Source: Eudoraea chungangensis (GTDB taxonomy: Bacteria > Bacteroidota > Bacteroidia > Flavobacteriales > Flavobacteriaceae). From it: DNA of 64,000 nt. Shown here one piece after another: positions 18,522-27,730 of the stretch (the stretch's first letter is position 1; the number at the start of each line of letters is the position of its first letter). The position numbers and the translations under genes are program-made. A model generated the notes under the pieces. It searched no databases. It was not told the origin of the DNA and worked only from the letters and a program-made list of their open reading frames with translations. The stretch is from the NCBI RefSeq assembly GCF_029360665.1, contig NZ_JARDUB010000002.1, positions 372,001-436,000 on the forward strand, written 5' to 3'.

Positions 18522-19778
18522 ATGGCCTATTTGTTTACCTCAGAATCTGTTAGTGAAGGACATCCAGATAAAATTGCAGATCAGATTAGCGATGCTTTAT
18601 TAGATAATTTTCTGGCCTTTGATCCTGAGAGTAAAGTAGCCTGTGAAACACTGGTAACTACAGGACAGGTGATCTTGGCAGGAGAAGTTAAAAGTCATAC
18701 CTATGTAGATTTACAACAGATTGCCCGGGAAGTAATTAATAATATTGGTTACACTAAAGGGGCCTATCAGTTTAGTGGGGATTCCTGTGGAGTAATTTCA
18801 TTAATACATGAACAGTCGAAAGAAATTAATCAAGGAGTAGATCGGGGATCTAAGGAAGAGCAGGGTGCAGGAGATCAGGGGATGATGTTTGGCTATGCCA
18901 CAGATGAGAGTGAAAATTATATGCCGTTAGCCTTAGATATTTCACACCTCATTTTACAGGAGTTGTCGCTTTTAAGAAATGAAAACGAACAAATTCAATA
19001 TTTAAGACCCGATGCAAAGGCTCAGGTAACTATTGCTTATGGGGACAACAATACTCCGCAGCGCATAGATACCATTGTCATTTCTACCCAACACGATGAG
19101 TTTATGCAAGACGATTCGGAGATGCTTGCTAAAATAAAGAAGGATCTTATTGAAATTCTGATGCCCAGAGTATTAAAAAGACTTCCCGAAAATGCCCAAC
19201 GTCTTTTCGATACTGATATCACTTATCATATTAATCCAACGGGGAAGTTTGTTATTGGTGGCCCACATGGGGACACGGGTCTTACCGGAAGAAAGATCAT
19301 TGTGGATACATATGGGGGGAAAGGAGCTCATGGCGGAGGAGCTTTTAGCGGAAAAGATCCAAGCAAGGTAGATAGAAGTGCTGCCTATGCTGCCAGACAT
19401 GCTGCAAAGAATCTTGTGGCTGCTGGTGTTGCAAAAGAGATTTTGGTTCAAGTAAGTTATGCCATTGGCGTTGTTGAGCCCACATCAATTTATGTCAATA
19501 CCTACGGAACTTCCAAGCTTGGTCTAACCGATGGGCAAATCGCAGAAAAGGTAGCAGGGATTTTTGATATGAGACCCTTTGCTATTGAATCTAGACTGCA
19601 ATTAAGAAATCCTATCTATTTAGAAACAGCAGCCTATGGGCATATGGGTCGTGTTCCAAGAAAGGTAACTAAGGTCTTCGAGTCCCCGTATAATGGTAAG
19701 CTAAGTAAGGAGGTAGAATTGTTTACCTGGGAAAAATTGGATAGTTTGGAAGAGGTGAAAACTGCATTCGGATTATAA
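18522..19778 (+). CDS. metK: S-adenosylmethionine synthetase
   Basis: Makes SAM from methionine and ATP; 418 residues, somewhat longer than the E. coli enzyme (384). Motifs include [20 protein letters not shown] (N-terminal), [12 protein letters not shown], the phosphate-binding [22 protein letters not shown] region and [12 protein letters not shown]. Its leader contains a predicted SAM-sensing pseudoknot close to the start codon, a direct product-feedback arrangement. The methionine biosynthesis genes downstream have a different SAM aptamer class. Confidence 0.97.
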   Translation: MAYLFTSESVSEGHPDKIADQISDALLDNFLAFDPESKVACETLVTTGQVILAGEVKSHTYVDLQQIAREVINNIGYTKGAYQFSGDSCGVISLIHEQSKEINQGVDRGSKEEQGAGDQGMMFGYATDESENYMPLALDISHLILQELSLLRNENEQIQYLRPDAKAQVTIAYGDNNTPQRIDTIVISTQHDEFMQDDSEMLAKIKKDLIEILMPRVLKRLPENAQRLFDTDITYHINPTGKFVIGGPHGDTGLTGRKIIVDTYGGKGAHGGGAFSGKDPSKVDRSAAYAARHAAKNLVAAGVAKEILVQVSYAIGVVEPTSIYVNTYGTSKLGLTDGQIAEKVAGIFDMRPFAIESRLQLRNPIYLETAAYGHMGRVPRKVTKVFESPYNGKLSKEVELFTWEKLDSLEEVKTAFGL

Positions 19779-19817
19779 TTTTTTTATATTTTCTAGGAAT
19801 TTATAAAATTCCATCCC

Positions 19818-19825
19818 TATATTTG
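19818..19825 (+). promoter_or_regulatory. -7 promoter box for the metY operon
   Basis: TATATTTG, full consensus, 30 bp before the first SAM-I aptamer. No clear -33 TTG. Confidence 0.5.
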
Positions 19826-19854
19826 TCTTAGTAAGTTCAACATTTTATTGACAA

Positions 19855-19961
19855 GTTATCAAGAAAGGTGGAGGGAATAGACCCTATGAAACCTTAGCAA
19901 CCCTTTGCTTCTACAGTAAAGAAGGTGCTACATTCTATCATGATTACTCATGAAAGATAAC
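19855..19961 (+). ncRNA. SAM-I riboswitch (S-box) before metY
   Basis: Classic S-box core: P1 strands GTTATC (19855-19860) and GATAAC (19956-19961), AAGAAAGGTGGAGGGA, the kink-turn side GAAACCTTAGCAACC and AAGGTGCTACATTCTA. It controls the metY-metX/AK/HSD-metB genes that follow. Binding of SAM should lower expression. Confidence 0.95.
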
Positions 19962-19997
19962 AATCTGATATTACTTCGGTAACCTATCTTTCTTTTT
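19953..19997 (+). terminator. Probable expression-platform terminator of the first SAM-I riboswitch
   Basis: GAAAGATA (19953-19960) pairs with TATCTTTC (19985-19992), followed by TTTTT. An inner TTAC-TTCG-GTAA tetraloop hairpin lies within. The left strand shares bases with the 3' strand of P1, so the two folds compete. The exact switching logic is not clear from sequence. Confidence 0.55.
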
Positions 19998-20135
19998 AAC
20001 TTTTTATAATTATTGATCGGATTTGTAAAATATACATCCCTAGGATGTGCTATTCTACAGTTTAACATGTAAACAATTGTTTTATCATTTATAAATAGAA
20101 TCAGCATTTGATTAGAATGCATAAAAAAGAAAGTC

Positions 20136-21428
20136 ATGAGTGAACACAAATTTTCGACCAATGCTCTCCATGCAGGTCACGACACAACATCCAACGGAGG
20201 AACTAGAGCAGTGCCAATTTATCAGAGTACTGCCTATGTTTTTAATAATTCTGAACACGCGGCAAACTTATTCTCTTTGGCCGAATTCGGAAATATTTAT
20301 ACAAGAATAAACAACCCAACAAATGATATTTTAGAGCAGCGATTGGCGGCTTTAGAAGGAGGAATAGCGTCTGTCGTAACTTCTTCCGGAACTGGGGCAA
20401 TCAATACAGCACTTTTGGTATTGCTTAAATCTGGTGATCATATAGTTGCCTCTAATAGTCTTTATGGAGGAACTTATAATTTGTTAAGCGTTACCTTACC
20501 ACGTCTGGGAATTACTACAACATTTGTTGATCCCTCGGATCCTTCTAATTTTGGGAAGGCGGTTCAGGAAAATACCCGGGCCTTCTTTGTAGAATCCTTA
20601 GGGAATCCAAAATTAGATGTTCTAGACTTAAAAGCAATATCAGCAGAGGCCAAAACAGCTAAGGTGCCTTTTATTGTAGACAATACCGTAGCTACGCCTG
20701 CACTTCTAAACCCTATAGAACACGGTGCAAATATTGTAATTCATTCGCTTACTAAATATATTAATGGAAACGGTACGGCTCTTGGAGGGGCTATTATTGA
20801 TGCAGGTACTTTTGATTGGGCTAATGGTAAGTTTCCTGAATTTACAGAGCCCTCTGCCGGATATCATGGATTAGTATATCACGAAGCCTTGGGGCCAGCA
20901 GCTTTTATCGCTAAAGTTCGAATTGAAGGATTAAGAGATCATGGTGCTTGTTTAAGCCCATTTAATGCTTTTCAAATAATTCAGGGATTAGAAACTCTCG
21001 AAATCCGTATGAAAAAGCACAGCGAAAATGCATTAAATCTGGCAAAATGGTTAGAAGGAAGATCCGAAGTAAGCTGGGTAAACTATCCCGGACTTAAAAA
21101 CAGCAAATACTACGCGGAGGCAGAAGCTTACTTGCCAAATGGACAAAGTGGGCTAATTACATTTGGCGTAAAAGGTGGTTTTGATTCTGCAAAGAAAATT
21201 GCAGATAATACCAAACTATTTTCATTACTTGCAAATATTGGAGATACTAAATCTCTCATAATCCATCCATCCAGTACAACGCATCAGCAATTAGATGAAG
21301 CTTCACAAGAGGCTGCCGGGGTAACCACAGACTTAATAAGACTGTCTGTTGGTTTAGAAAATCTGGATGACTTAAAAAGTGATTTGGAACAGGCTTTTGC
21401 TACAATAGATAAATCTGTTTTGGCGTAG
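20136..21428 (+). CDS. metY: O-acetylhomoserine sulfhydrylase (thiol-lyase)
   Basis: PLP enzyme that makes homocysteine from O-acetylhomoserine and sulfide; 430 residues, the usual MetY length. The Schiff-base lysine is in HSLTKYINGNG. Also visible are SGTGAINTALL, FVESLGNPKLDVLD, and the long MetY-type insertion (GKFPEFTEPSAGYHGLVYHEALGPAAF, in parts) that separates it from cystathionine synthases. It is the first gene after the SAM-I riboswitch and lies upstream of the MetX fusion that makes its substrate. Confidence 0.95.
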   Translation: MSEHKFSTNALHAGHDTTSNGGTRAVPIYQSTAYVFNNSEHAANLFSLAEFGNIYTRINNPTNDILEQRLAALEGGIASVVTSSGTGAINTALLVLLKSGDHIVASNSLYGGTYNLLSVTLPRLGITTTFVDPSDPSNFGKAVQENTRAFFVESLGNPKLDVLDLKAISAEAKTAKVPFIVDNTVATPALLNPIEHGANIVIHSLTKYINGNGTALGGAIIDAGTFDWANGKFPEFTEPSAGYHGLVYHEALGPAAFIAKVRIEGLRDHGACLSPFNAFQIIQGLETLEIRMKKHSENALNLAKWLEGRSEVSWVNYPGLKNSKYYAEAEAYLPNGQSGLITFGVKGGFDSAKKIADNTKLFSLLANIGDTKSLIIHPSSTTHQQLDEASQEAAGVTTDLIRLSVGLENLDDLKSDLEQAFATIDKSVLA

Positions 21429-21449
21429 GTTCAGGTAAAAGTAATAGGG

Positions 21450-21482
21450 GGGCAGTATTCCATAAATGATGGAATACTGCCC
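21450..21482 (+). other. Intercistronic perfect hairpin between metY and the MetX fusion gene
   Basis: GGGCAGTATTCCAT (21450-21463) and ATGGAATACTGCCC (21469-21482) form a 14-bp perfect stem with a 5-nt loop. No T-run follows, so it may stabilise the upstream mRNA, act as a partial terminator, or set metY and metX apart in level. The downstream ATG is 22 nt away. Confidence 0.6.
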
Positions 21483-21504
21483 TATCAAAATTTAAAGGAT
21501 TGGA

Positions 21505-24500
21505 ATGAAAGGAGTACAAAATAGACTTCATCATCTTAAGATTAAAAAGTTTAAGACCTTGAGTGGTGCGGACCATTATATTGAATTGTCGTATCAACTA
21601 TTTGGACAAGAGCTCCATACGGCACCAATCATAGTAGTGAACCATGCTCTTACCGGAAATTCAAATGTATGTGGAGAAGATGGTTGGTGGGCTTCGTTAA
21701 TAGGAGATGGTAAGTGTATTGATACAAAGAGATATACCGTTTTGGCTTTTAATATTCCCGGCAACGGATACGATGGTTTTGTAATTGAAAATTATAAAGA
21801 ATTTGTGGCAGGAGATATTGCTAGAATATTTCTGGAAGGTCTACGACAACTCCATATCAATAGGGTATTTGCTTTAATCGGAGGTTCTTTGGGAGGAGGA
21901 ATAGCATGGGAGATGGCGGCGATAAATCCTCTCTTAACGGAACATCTTATTCCTGTGGCTGCAGATTGGAAATCTACAGATTGGCTCATTGCCAACTGTC
22001 AGATACAAGAGCAATTCCTGGTAAATTCCAGTCAGCCTGTTCATGATGCGCGTATGCATGCTATGCTTTGCTACAGAACACCACAATCCTTTAAAGCTAG
22101 ATTTCAGCGCAGTACCAATGAAGAATTAAATGTTTTTAATGTAGAGAGTTGGTTAACACACCATGGGAAGAAACTACAAGAGCGCTTTCAAGTTTCTGCC
22201 TATAAACTTACCAATCAATTATTAAAGACAATAGATATTACCAGGGATGGGGAAGAGGCGTTTCACAATCTTCAAAATAGTTCTACCAAGATCCATATTA
22301 TTGGGGTAGACTCCGATTTGTTTTTTACTGCTACGGAGAATAAGGACACGTTTAAACAAATTGCCCAGGCAAATAGCAATGTTACCTATGGAGAGATTAA
22401 GTCTCTGCATGGTCATGATGCCTTCCTCATTGAGTTCGAACAAATGGAACAACTTCTGGAAGGGATATTTAATAAGAACGGAAGGCTTTCGAGGGTTAAA
22501 ATTCTAAAATTTGGCGGTAAATCTTTATCAAATGGTGAGGGATTAGGACATGTATTGGATATTATTTCTAGAAAAGTTAAGAAAGATGAAAATATTGCTG
22601 TAGTCTTATCCGCTCGAGAAAAGGGAACGGATCAATTACAGAATATATTAAATAAGGCGGCCCAAGGGAAAAAATATTACAAAGACTTTGAGAGTTTTGA
22701 AAATTACCAAAAACATACCTTTAAGAATGTTAATCTTTCTCAGGAATTTAAAGCGCTGGCCAAGCTTTTTGAAGGAGTAGCTCTTTTAGGGGATTACAGT
22801 CCAAAGATTCAGGATCAAGTATTGGCATATGGTGAACTTATTTCAGGTAAACTTATCTCAAAATTACTTATCGGAAAAGGAATGGATGCTGTTTTATTGG
22901 ATAGTAGAAAGTTAATAAAGACCGATAATACCTATGGCGACGCCAAAGTTTTGGAAGAGATTTCAAGGGAAAACGTGGTCAAGGAATTTGCTAAATTAAA
23001 GGCCCATCAGATTCCAATTATTACTGGTTTTATAGCTTCAACTCTAAATGGCGAGACCACTACTTTAGGCCGAAATGGCAGCAATTATACTGCAGCCCTG
23101 ATTGCTAACTTTCTGGATGCGGAAGAACTACAAAACTTTACTCATGTGGATGGGATATTTACCGCAAACCCCGACATGGTTGCGGATGCACAGAGGATAA
23201 CGCAGCTTTCTTATTCGGAGGCTAATGAACTGGCTAATTTTGGCGCAACGATTTTACATGCCAAAACAATTATTCCTTTAATAGAAAAAAATATTCCTTT
23301 ACGTATCCTTAATACTTTTAATGGTGATAATGAAGGTACTCTGATAAATGCTAAGACTAGTAAGGAAGGTATTAAGTCATTATCAGTTATTGAAAACGAA
23401 GCGCTTATAAATTTAGAGGGTAGGGGATTACTGGGAAAAGTGGGCATTGATGCAAGAATTTTTAAAACCTTAAGTCATAATAATATTTCAGTTAGTATTA
23501 TCTCACAAGGTTCTTCGGAGAGAGGAATAGGGCTAGTTGTAAATTCGGATAAGGCCGAGTTGGCGAAACGGGCGCTACAAATGGAATTTGAAAGTGATTT
23601 TAAATCGAAGGATATAAATACTATTAGTATAGTACGCGACGTTTCTGTGATTTCTATTGTAGGTCAAGATTTAAGCACTTTCCACAAACCATACAATGCG
23701 CTGATTAAAAATCATATAGTCCCCATACTATTTAATAATACGGTATCCGGGAAGAATGTAAGCATTGTGGTGAACAAGTCCGACTTGCATAAGGCTTTAA
23801 ATGTAATGCACGGACAGATCTTTGGGATAAGTAAGAAAATAAATCTAGCAATATTTGGACATGGGAATGTTGGGGGTACCTTGGTTGATCAGATATTAAG
23901 TTCAAATAAAACAATTGAAGAGAGAAAGGGAATTCATCTTAATATTTTCGCCTTGGCCAATTCCAAAAAAGTTCTTTTAAACAAGACGGGAATAAAGAAA
24001 AGTTGGCGCGGAAACATAAATTCGAAAGGTATACCTTACACTATACCAGAGATTTTTAAATATGCCAAGAGCCACCACTTAGAAAACCTTATTGCTATTG
24101 ATAATACAGCAAATGAAGATTTTGTTGCCCACTATTTCGATTTTATAGAAAATGGTTATGACATGGTTTCTTCCAACAAAATTGCCAATACCTTAGGCTA
24201 TGATTACTATGCCTTACTTAGAGAGGAGCTGTCGAAAAATCAGAAACAGTACCTGTATGAAACAAATGTTGGAGCTGGCTTGCCACTAATCGATACCATA
24301 AAGCTACTCCATCTTTCTGGAGAAAATATTACCAGAATAAAGGGAATATTTTCCGGATCCTTAAGCTATTTGTTTAATACGTTCTCTGAAAATGATCTTC
24401 CTTTTTCATCTATTTTAAAGGAGGCAATAAGTAAAGGTTTTACGGAACCGGATCCAAGAGAAGATCTATCCGGAAATGATGTAGGCAGGAAGTTATTAAT

Positions 24501-24909
24501 TCTGGCCAGAGAACTAGAACTAAAAAATGAATTTCGTGATATTCGCATTCAAAACCTGATTCATCCCGATTTAAGGAAGGGAGATGTTAACCACTTTTTA
24601 AAGCATATGGATAGATTAGATGAGGTTTTTCAGAAAATAAAAGAAGAACAAAAACCAAACCATGTATTGCGCTATGTTGGAGATTTACATGGAGATTTGC
24701 AAAAAGACACGGGACTGTTAGATGTAGAATTGGTATCTGTACCGAAAGAAAGTGCGCTTGGACAAGTAAAGGGTTCGGATTCTATTGTTGAGATATATAC
24801 AGAGTCTTATGGAGAACATCCAATAGTTATACAAGGAGCAGGGGCGGGAGCTGCAGTCACAGCCCGCGGAGTTTTTGGAGACGTCTTACGAATAGCTGAA
24901 AAAATATAA
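21505..24909 (+). CDS. Trifunctional fusion: homoserine O-acetyltransferase - aspartokinase - homoserine dehydrogenase
   Basis: One 1134-residue chain. Residues 1-330 are an alpha/beta-hydrolase MetX domain, with nucleophile Ser128 in IGGSLGGG, Asp271 in VDSDLFF and the GHDAFL motif with His304. Residues 331 to about 777 are aspartokinase (VKILKFGGKSL start, GFIAST, TLGRNGSNYTAA, then ACT regulatory repeats). Residues about 778-1134 are homoserine dehydrogenase (LAIFGHGNVGG, SNKIAN, GIFSGSLSYLFN, ending GAAVTARGVFGDVLRIAEK). The part after 330 resembles E. coli ThrA. There is no stop or frame change. It joins the first, third and acetylation steps of the route to methionine. SAM-I RNA and neighbours suggest methionine-directed use; it may also feed threonine. 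Confidence 0.93.
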   Translation: MKGVQNRLHHLKIKKFKTLSGADHYIELSYQLFGQELHTAPIIVVNHALTGNSNVCGEDGWWASLIGDGKCIDTKRYTVLAFNIPGNGYDGFVIENYKEFVAGDIARIFLEGLRQLHINRVFALIGGSLGGGIAWEMAAINPLLTEHLIPVAADWKSTDWLIANCQIQEQFLVNSSQPVHDARMHAMLCYRTPQSFKARFQRSTNEELNVFNVESWLTHHGKKLQERFQVSAYKLTNQLLKTIDITRDGEEAFHNLQNSSTKIHIIGVDSDLFFTATENKDTFKQIAQANSNVTYGEIKSLHGHDAFLIEFEQMEQLLEGIFNKNGRLSRVKILKFGGKSLSNGEGLGHVLDIISRKVKKDENIAVVLSAREKGTDQLQNILNKAAQGKKYYKDFESFENYQKHTFKNVNLSQEFKALAKLFEGVALLGDYSPKIQDQVLAYGELISGKLISKLLIGKGMDAVLLDSRKLIKTDNTYGDAKVLEEISRENVVKEFAKLKAHQIPIITGFIASTLNGETTTLGRNGSNYTAALIANFLDAEELQNFTHVDGIFTANPDMVADAQRITQLSYSEANELANFGATILHAKTIIPLIEKNIPLRILNTFNGDNEGTLINAKTSKEGIKSLSVIENEALINLEGRGLLGKVGIDARIFKTLSHNNISVSIISQGSSERGIGLVVNSDKAELAKRALQMEFESDFKSKDINTISIVRDVSVISIVGQDLSTFHKPYNALIKNHIVPILFNNTVSGKNVSIVVNKSDLHKALNVMHGQIFGISKKINLAIFGHGNVGGTLVDQILSSNKTIEERKGIHLNIFALANSKKVLLNKTGIKKSWRGNINSKGIPYTIPEIFKYAKSHHLENLIAIDNTANEDFVAHYFDFIENGYDMVSSNKIANTLGYDYYALLREELSKNQKQYLYETNVGAGLPLIDTIKLLHLSGENITRIKGIFSGSLSYLFNTFSENDLPFSSILKEAISKGFTEPDPREDLSGNDVGRKLLILARELELKNEFRDIRIQNLIHPDLRKGDVNHFLKHMDRLDEVFQKIKEEQKPNHVLRYVGDLHGDLQKDTGLLDVELVSVPKESALGQVKGSDSIVEIYTESYGEHPIVIQGAGAGAAVTARGVFGDVLRIAEKI

Positions 24910-24935
24910 TTCCTAATACATTAATTGCCTTTAAT

Positions 24936-26105
24936 ATGAAAAGAAAGTTTGAAACAGAAGCTATTCGAACTCAAATTAAAAGATCCGAATTTCTAGAACA
25001 TTCAAATCCACTTTACCTTACTTCTAGTTTTGTTTTTGAAGACGCTGAGGATATGAGAGCTTCCTTTGCCGAGGAGAAAGAACGCAATATTTATTCGAGG
25101 TATTCCAATCCAAATTCGTCAGAGTTTATAGAAAAAGTCTGTAAGATGGAAGGCGCGGAAGATGGCTTTGCTTTTGCATCAGGAATGTCGGCAGTATTTT
25201 CCACTTTTGCGGCACTTTTAGATAGTGGAGATCATATTTTGTCGGCAAGGAGTATTTTCGGCTCTACCCATAGTCTGTTTAATCAGGTGTTTCCAAAGTG
25301 GAATATCAGCCATAGTTATTTCCAATTTGATCATTTGAAAAGTTTGGAAGAACAAATACAACCAAATACGAAAGTCCTTTATGCGGAAACGCCAACAAAC
25401 CCAGGAGTAGACATATTAGATCTTGAGGCATTGGGAAAATTTGCAAAAAAGCATAATCTAATACTCATCATAGACAATTGTTTTGCAACGCCTTACTTAC
25501 AGCAGCCTATTAAATTTGGTGCGGATTTGGTGATTCATTCGGGCACCAAATTAATGGACGGGCAGGGAAGAGTTTTGGGTGGACTCACAGTAGGACGGAG
25601 AGAATTAGTGGATAAGATCTATAAATACTCAAGAATTACAGGCCCGGCTCTTTCTCCATTTAATGCGTGGGTCTTGTCTAAAAGTCTAGAAACACTGGGT
25701 GTAAGAGTAGACAGACACTGTAGCAATGCTTTAGAAGTTGCGGAGAATCTGGAAAAGCATCCCAAGGTGAATTGGGTAAAATACCCGTTTCTTCCGTCTC
25801 ACCCGCAATACGAATTGGCTAAAAAGCAAATGAAAGCAGGTGGATGTGTCGTGTCATTTGAAATTAATGGCGGGATTTCTGCGGGACAAATTTTTTTCAA
25901 TTCAATTAGAATGCTCTCACTCTCAGCCAATTTGGGAGATACCAGAAGTATTGTGACCCATCCGGCCTCCACTACGCATAGTAAATTATCTTCACTGGAA
26001 AGAGCAGAATGCGGCATAAGTGATGGAATGGTAAGAATCTCAGTTGGACTAGAGCATATAGACGATATACTAAGAGACATTCACTCCGCTTTAGAAAAAG
26101 TATAG
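24936..26105 (+). CDS. Trans-sulfuration family PLP enzyme (O-acyl/succinylhomoserine sulfhydrylase or cystathionine gamma-synthase)
   Basis: A 389-residue Cys/Met metabolism PLP enzyme, 26 bp after the fusion gene and co-transcribed with it. Schiff-base lysine in HSGTKLMDGQGRVLGG; FASGMSAVFSTFAALLDSGD, YAETPTNPGVDILDLEAL and THPASTTHSKL are typical. The sequence fits MetZ/MetB-type proteins better than MetY. With metY upstream there are two routes for homoserine-ester sulfhydrylation in one operon; which donor each uses is not decidable here. Confidence 0.88.
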   Translation: MKRKFETEAIRTQIKRSEFLEHSNPLYLTSSFVFEDAEDMRASFAEEKERNIYSRYSNPNSSEFIEKVCKMEGAEDGFAFASGMSAVFSTFAALLDSGDHILSARSIFGSTHSLFNQVFPKWNISHSYFQFDHLKSLEEQIQPNTKVLYAETPTNPGVDILDLEALGKFAKKHNLILIIDNCFATPYLQQPIKFGADLVIHSGTKLMDGQGRVLGGLTVGRRELVDKIYKYSRITGPALSPFNAWVLSKSLETLGVRVDRHCSNALEVAENLEKHPKVNWVKYPFLPSHPQYELAKKQMKAGGCVVSFEINGGISAGQIFFNSIRMLSLSANLGDTRSIVTHPASTTHSKLSSLERAECGISDGMVRISVGLEHIDDILRDIHSALEKV

Positions 26106-26141
26106 TTTTTCTACATCCCCCGATTTGATTATCTTCGTTTT

Positions 26142-26552
26142 GTGCTGTCCAAAAAGACAAAATACGGATTAAAAGCTCTTACCTACCTCGCTTCAAAACC
26201 GAAGAATGAGCCGGTACAAATTGCGGAAATTGCAGAACACGAAAATATCTCTCAAAAGTTTTTAGAGACTATCCTTTTGAGCCTAAGAAAGACTGGTTTT
26301 TTAGGATCAAAAAAGGGTAAGGGCGGCGGCTACTACCTTATAAAAGACCCCTCTGATATTAAAATGACTTCCGTAATTAGAATTCTTGAAGGCCCTATTG
26401 CAATGATACCTTGTGTAAGCCTTAACTTTTATGAGAAATGTGATGATTGTCCGGATGAGAATAAATGTTCTGTGCATAAACTCATGATTCAGGTTAGAGA
26501 TAGTGCCCTAAAGGTATATGGCCAAACCACCCTTTCCGACTTAATTGGTTGA
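26142..26552 (+). CDS. Rrf2 family transcriptional regulator
   Basis: A 136-residue winged-helix regulator. The GTG start at 26142 gives the standard N-terminus LSKKTKYGLKALTYLA. The helix-turn-helix covers about residues 25-60 (IAEHENISQKFLETILLSLRK). Four cysteines lie in the C-terminal region (CVSL, CDDC, CSVH, about residues 91-112), the zone that binds Fe-S clusters or senses sulfur metabolites in IscR and CymR relatives. It is downstream of methionine genes and upstream of sulfate-reduction genes, so a sulfur-status role is likely (inference). Confidence 0.88.
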   Translation: MLSKKTKYGLKALTYLASKPKNEPVQIAEIAEHENISQKFLETILLSLRKTGFLGSKKGKGGGYYLIKDPSDIKMTSVIRILEGPIAMIPCVSLNFYEKCDDCPDENKCSVHKLMIQVRDSALKVYGQTTLSDLIG

Positions 26553-26621
26553 TGCAATATTTTTAGGTATGCGTGACTTTTTTTGAACCATTCGCAAAAA
26601 CCACTGCCATTTTCAATTAAT

Positions 26622-26644
26622 CTACTAAAACCATAGACTAAATG
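26622..26644 (+). promoter_or_regulatory. Weak copy of the sulfate-assimilation motif
   Basis: Contains CTACTAAAACCATAGACTAA, a degenerate match to the stronger copies at 26702-26724 and 27731-27753. It lies 44 bp upstream of the promoter box, so it could be an auxiliary site. Confidence 0.35.
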
Positions 26645-26687
26645 TAATATTCAGAAATAATTAACGTCTTAGCTAGAATAATTATAC

Positions 26688-26695
26688 TATTTTTG
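26688..26695 (+). promoter_or_regulatory. -7 promoter box for DUF2061-cysH
   Basis: TATTTTTG, full consensus. The expected start site falls at or just before the motif at 26702-26724. Confidence 0.5.
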
Positions 26696-26701
26696 ATTAC
26701 T

Positions 26702-26724
26702 CTAGTAAACCTATAGGATAATAA
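26702..26724 (+). promoter_or_regulatory. Candidate operator (TAAACNTATAGGATAA motif) before DUF2061-cysH
   Basis: Contains CTAGTAAACCTATAGGATAA with a CCTATAGG palindromic centre. 19 of 23 bases match the copy before the sulfite reductase gene. Position just after the promoter box suits a repressor such as the nearby Rrf2 protein; this link is inferred. Confidence 0.5.
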
Positions 26725-26732
26725 TTTATTAC

Positions 26733-26996
26733 ATGATTACAGAACAAATAGCGCAATCAAACGCAGCAACAAGAAGTAATTATACGGAAGATATTATTTC
26801 GGAACATCCCAAGAGAAGTATTGCTAAATCTATTAGCTGGCGAATAGTTGGGACCTTAGATACGGTTATAATTTCTTGGCTGATTACCGGAACTTTAAGC
26901 GTAGCTTTTTCCATTGGTTTAGTAGAACTGGGTACAAAAATGCTCCTCTATTTTGCACATGAGCGCATGTGGAATGTTATAAAATGGGGAAGATAG
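26733..26996 (+). CDS. DUF2061 membrane protein
   Basis: An 87-residue protein with the DUF2061 signature: KSISWRIVGTLDTVIISWL and ELGTKMLLYFAHERMWN, forming two membrane-spanning segments. Family members are often encoded next to sulfate-assimilation genes, as here, with cysH starting 22 bp downstream. The biochemical role is unknown. Confidence 0.88.
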   Translation: MITEQIAQSNAATRSNYTEDIISEHPKRSIAKSISWRIVGTLDTVIISWLITGTLSVAFSIGLVELGTKMLLYFAHERMWNVIKWGR

Positions 26997-27018
26997 TTAT
27001 AATAATAAGTATAGAAGT

Positions 27019-27642
27019 ATGAGTTTGACGAAACAAGACATTGATCATTTAAACCATCATTTTAAAGGTATTCCCCCAGAAGAAATTATTTCCTGGGCAG
27101 TACATTATGGTTCACGACCAGTAGTGACTACTAATTTTAGACCATATGAGGTGGCTATTTTAAACGCTGTCACGGAGGTTAGATCCAATATTCCCGTAAT
27201 TTGGTGCGATACAGGATATAATACACCTAATACCTACAATCATGCCGAAGAATTAATAGAACGTCTTAATCTTAATATTAAGTTATATGTTCCTAAGCAA
27301 ACCACGGCACATAGAGATGCCGTAATGGGCATTCCGGATATTGACGACCCTAGACATAAACTATTTACGGAACAGGTAAAGTTAGAACCTTTTCGGCGAG
27401 CTATGTCGGAGTACCAACCGGATGTATGGTTTACCAACCTACGGAAGGGACAAACGGCCCTCAGGGATACTTTAAATATACTGAGTCTTAGTGAGTCCGG
27501 GGTGCTGAAAGTGAGTCCCTTTTACCATTGGAGTGATACTAGATTAGATGCCTACCTAAGCCAGAGAGGCCTTCCAAATGAACACAAGTATTTTGATCCT
27601 ACTAAAGTATTGGAAAACAGAGAATGCGGAATTCATACCTAG
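27019..27642 (+). CDS. cysH: Phosphoadenylyl-sulfate (PAPS) reductase
   Basis: Reduces PAPS to sulfite; 207 residues. The catalytic cysteine is in the C-terminal ECGIHT motif. The paired cysteines that bind a 4Fe-4S cluster in APS reductases are absent, so the PAPS-specific, thioredoxin-dependent type is more likely. Substrate-site segments include VTTNFRPYE, WCDTGYNTPNTY and NLRKGQTALRDT. It follows DUF2061 closely. No ATP sulfurylase or APS kinase gene follows, which is unusual for such a cluster. Confidence 0.93.
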   Translation: MSLTKQDIDHLNHHFKGIPPEEIISWAVHYGSRPVVTTNFRPYEVAILNAVTEVRSNIPVIWCDTGYNTPNTYNHAEELIERLNLNIKLYVPKQTTAHRDAVMGIPDIDDPRHKLFTEQVKLEPFRRAMSEYQPDVWFTNLRKGQTALRDTLNILSLSESGVLKVSPFYHWSDTRLDAYLSQRGLPNEHKYFDPTKVLENRECGIHT

Positions 27643-27730
27643 AAGAGGTGTTCTGAAATGTTAAAATTGTTTTGATTTATAACTAAACTTTTTACTATCT
27701 AAAAGTACAGGTTTAGTAATTTATAATAAC

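Noticed and set aside
20034-20048. ACATCC/GGATGT small hairpin before metY
   Set aside because: Six base pairs only, no conserved context; could be chance.
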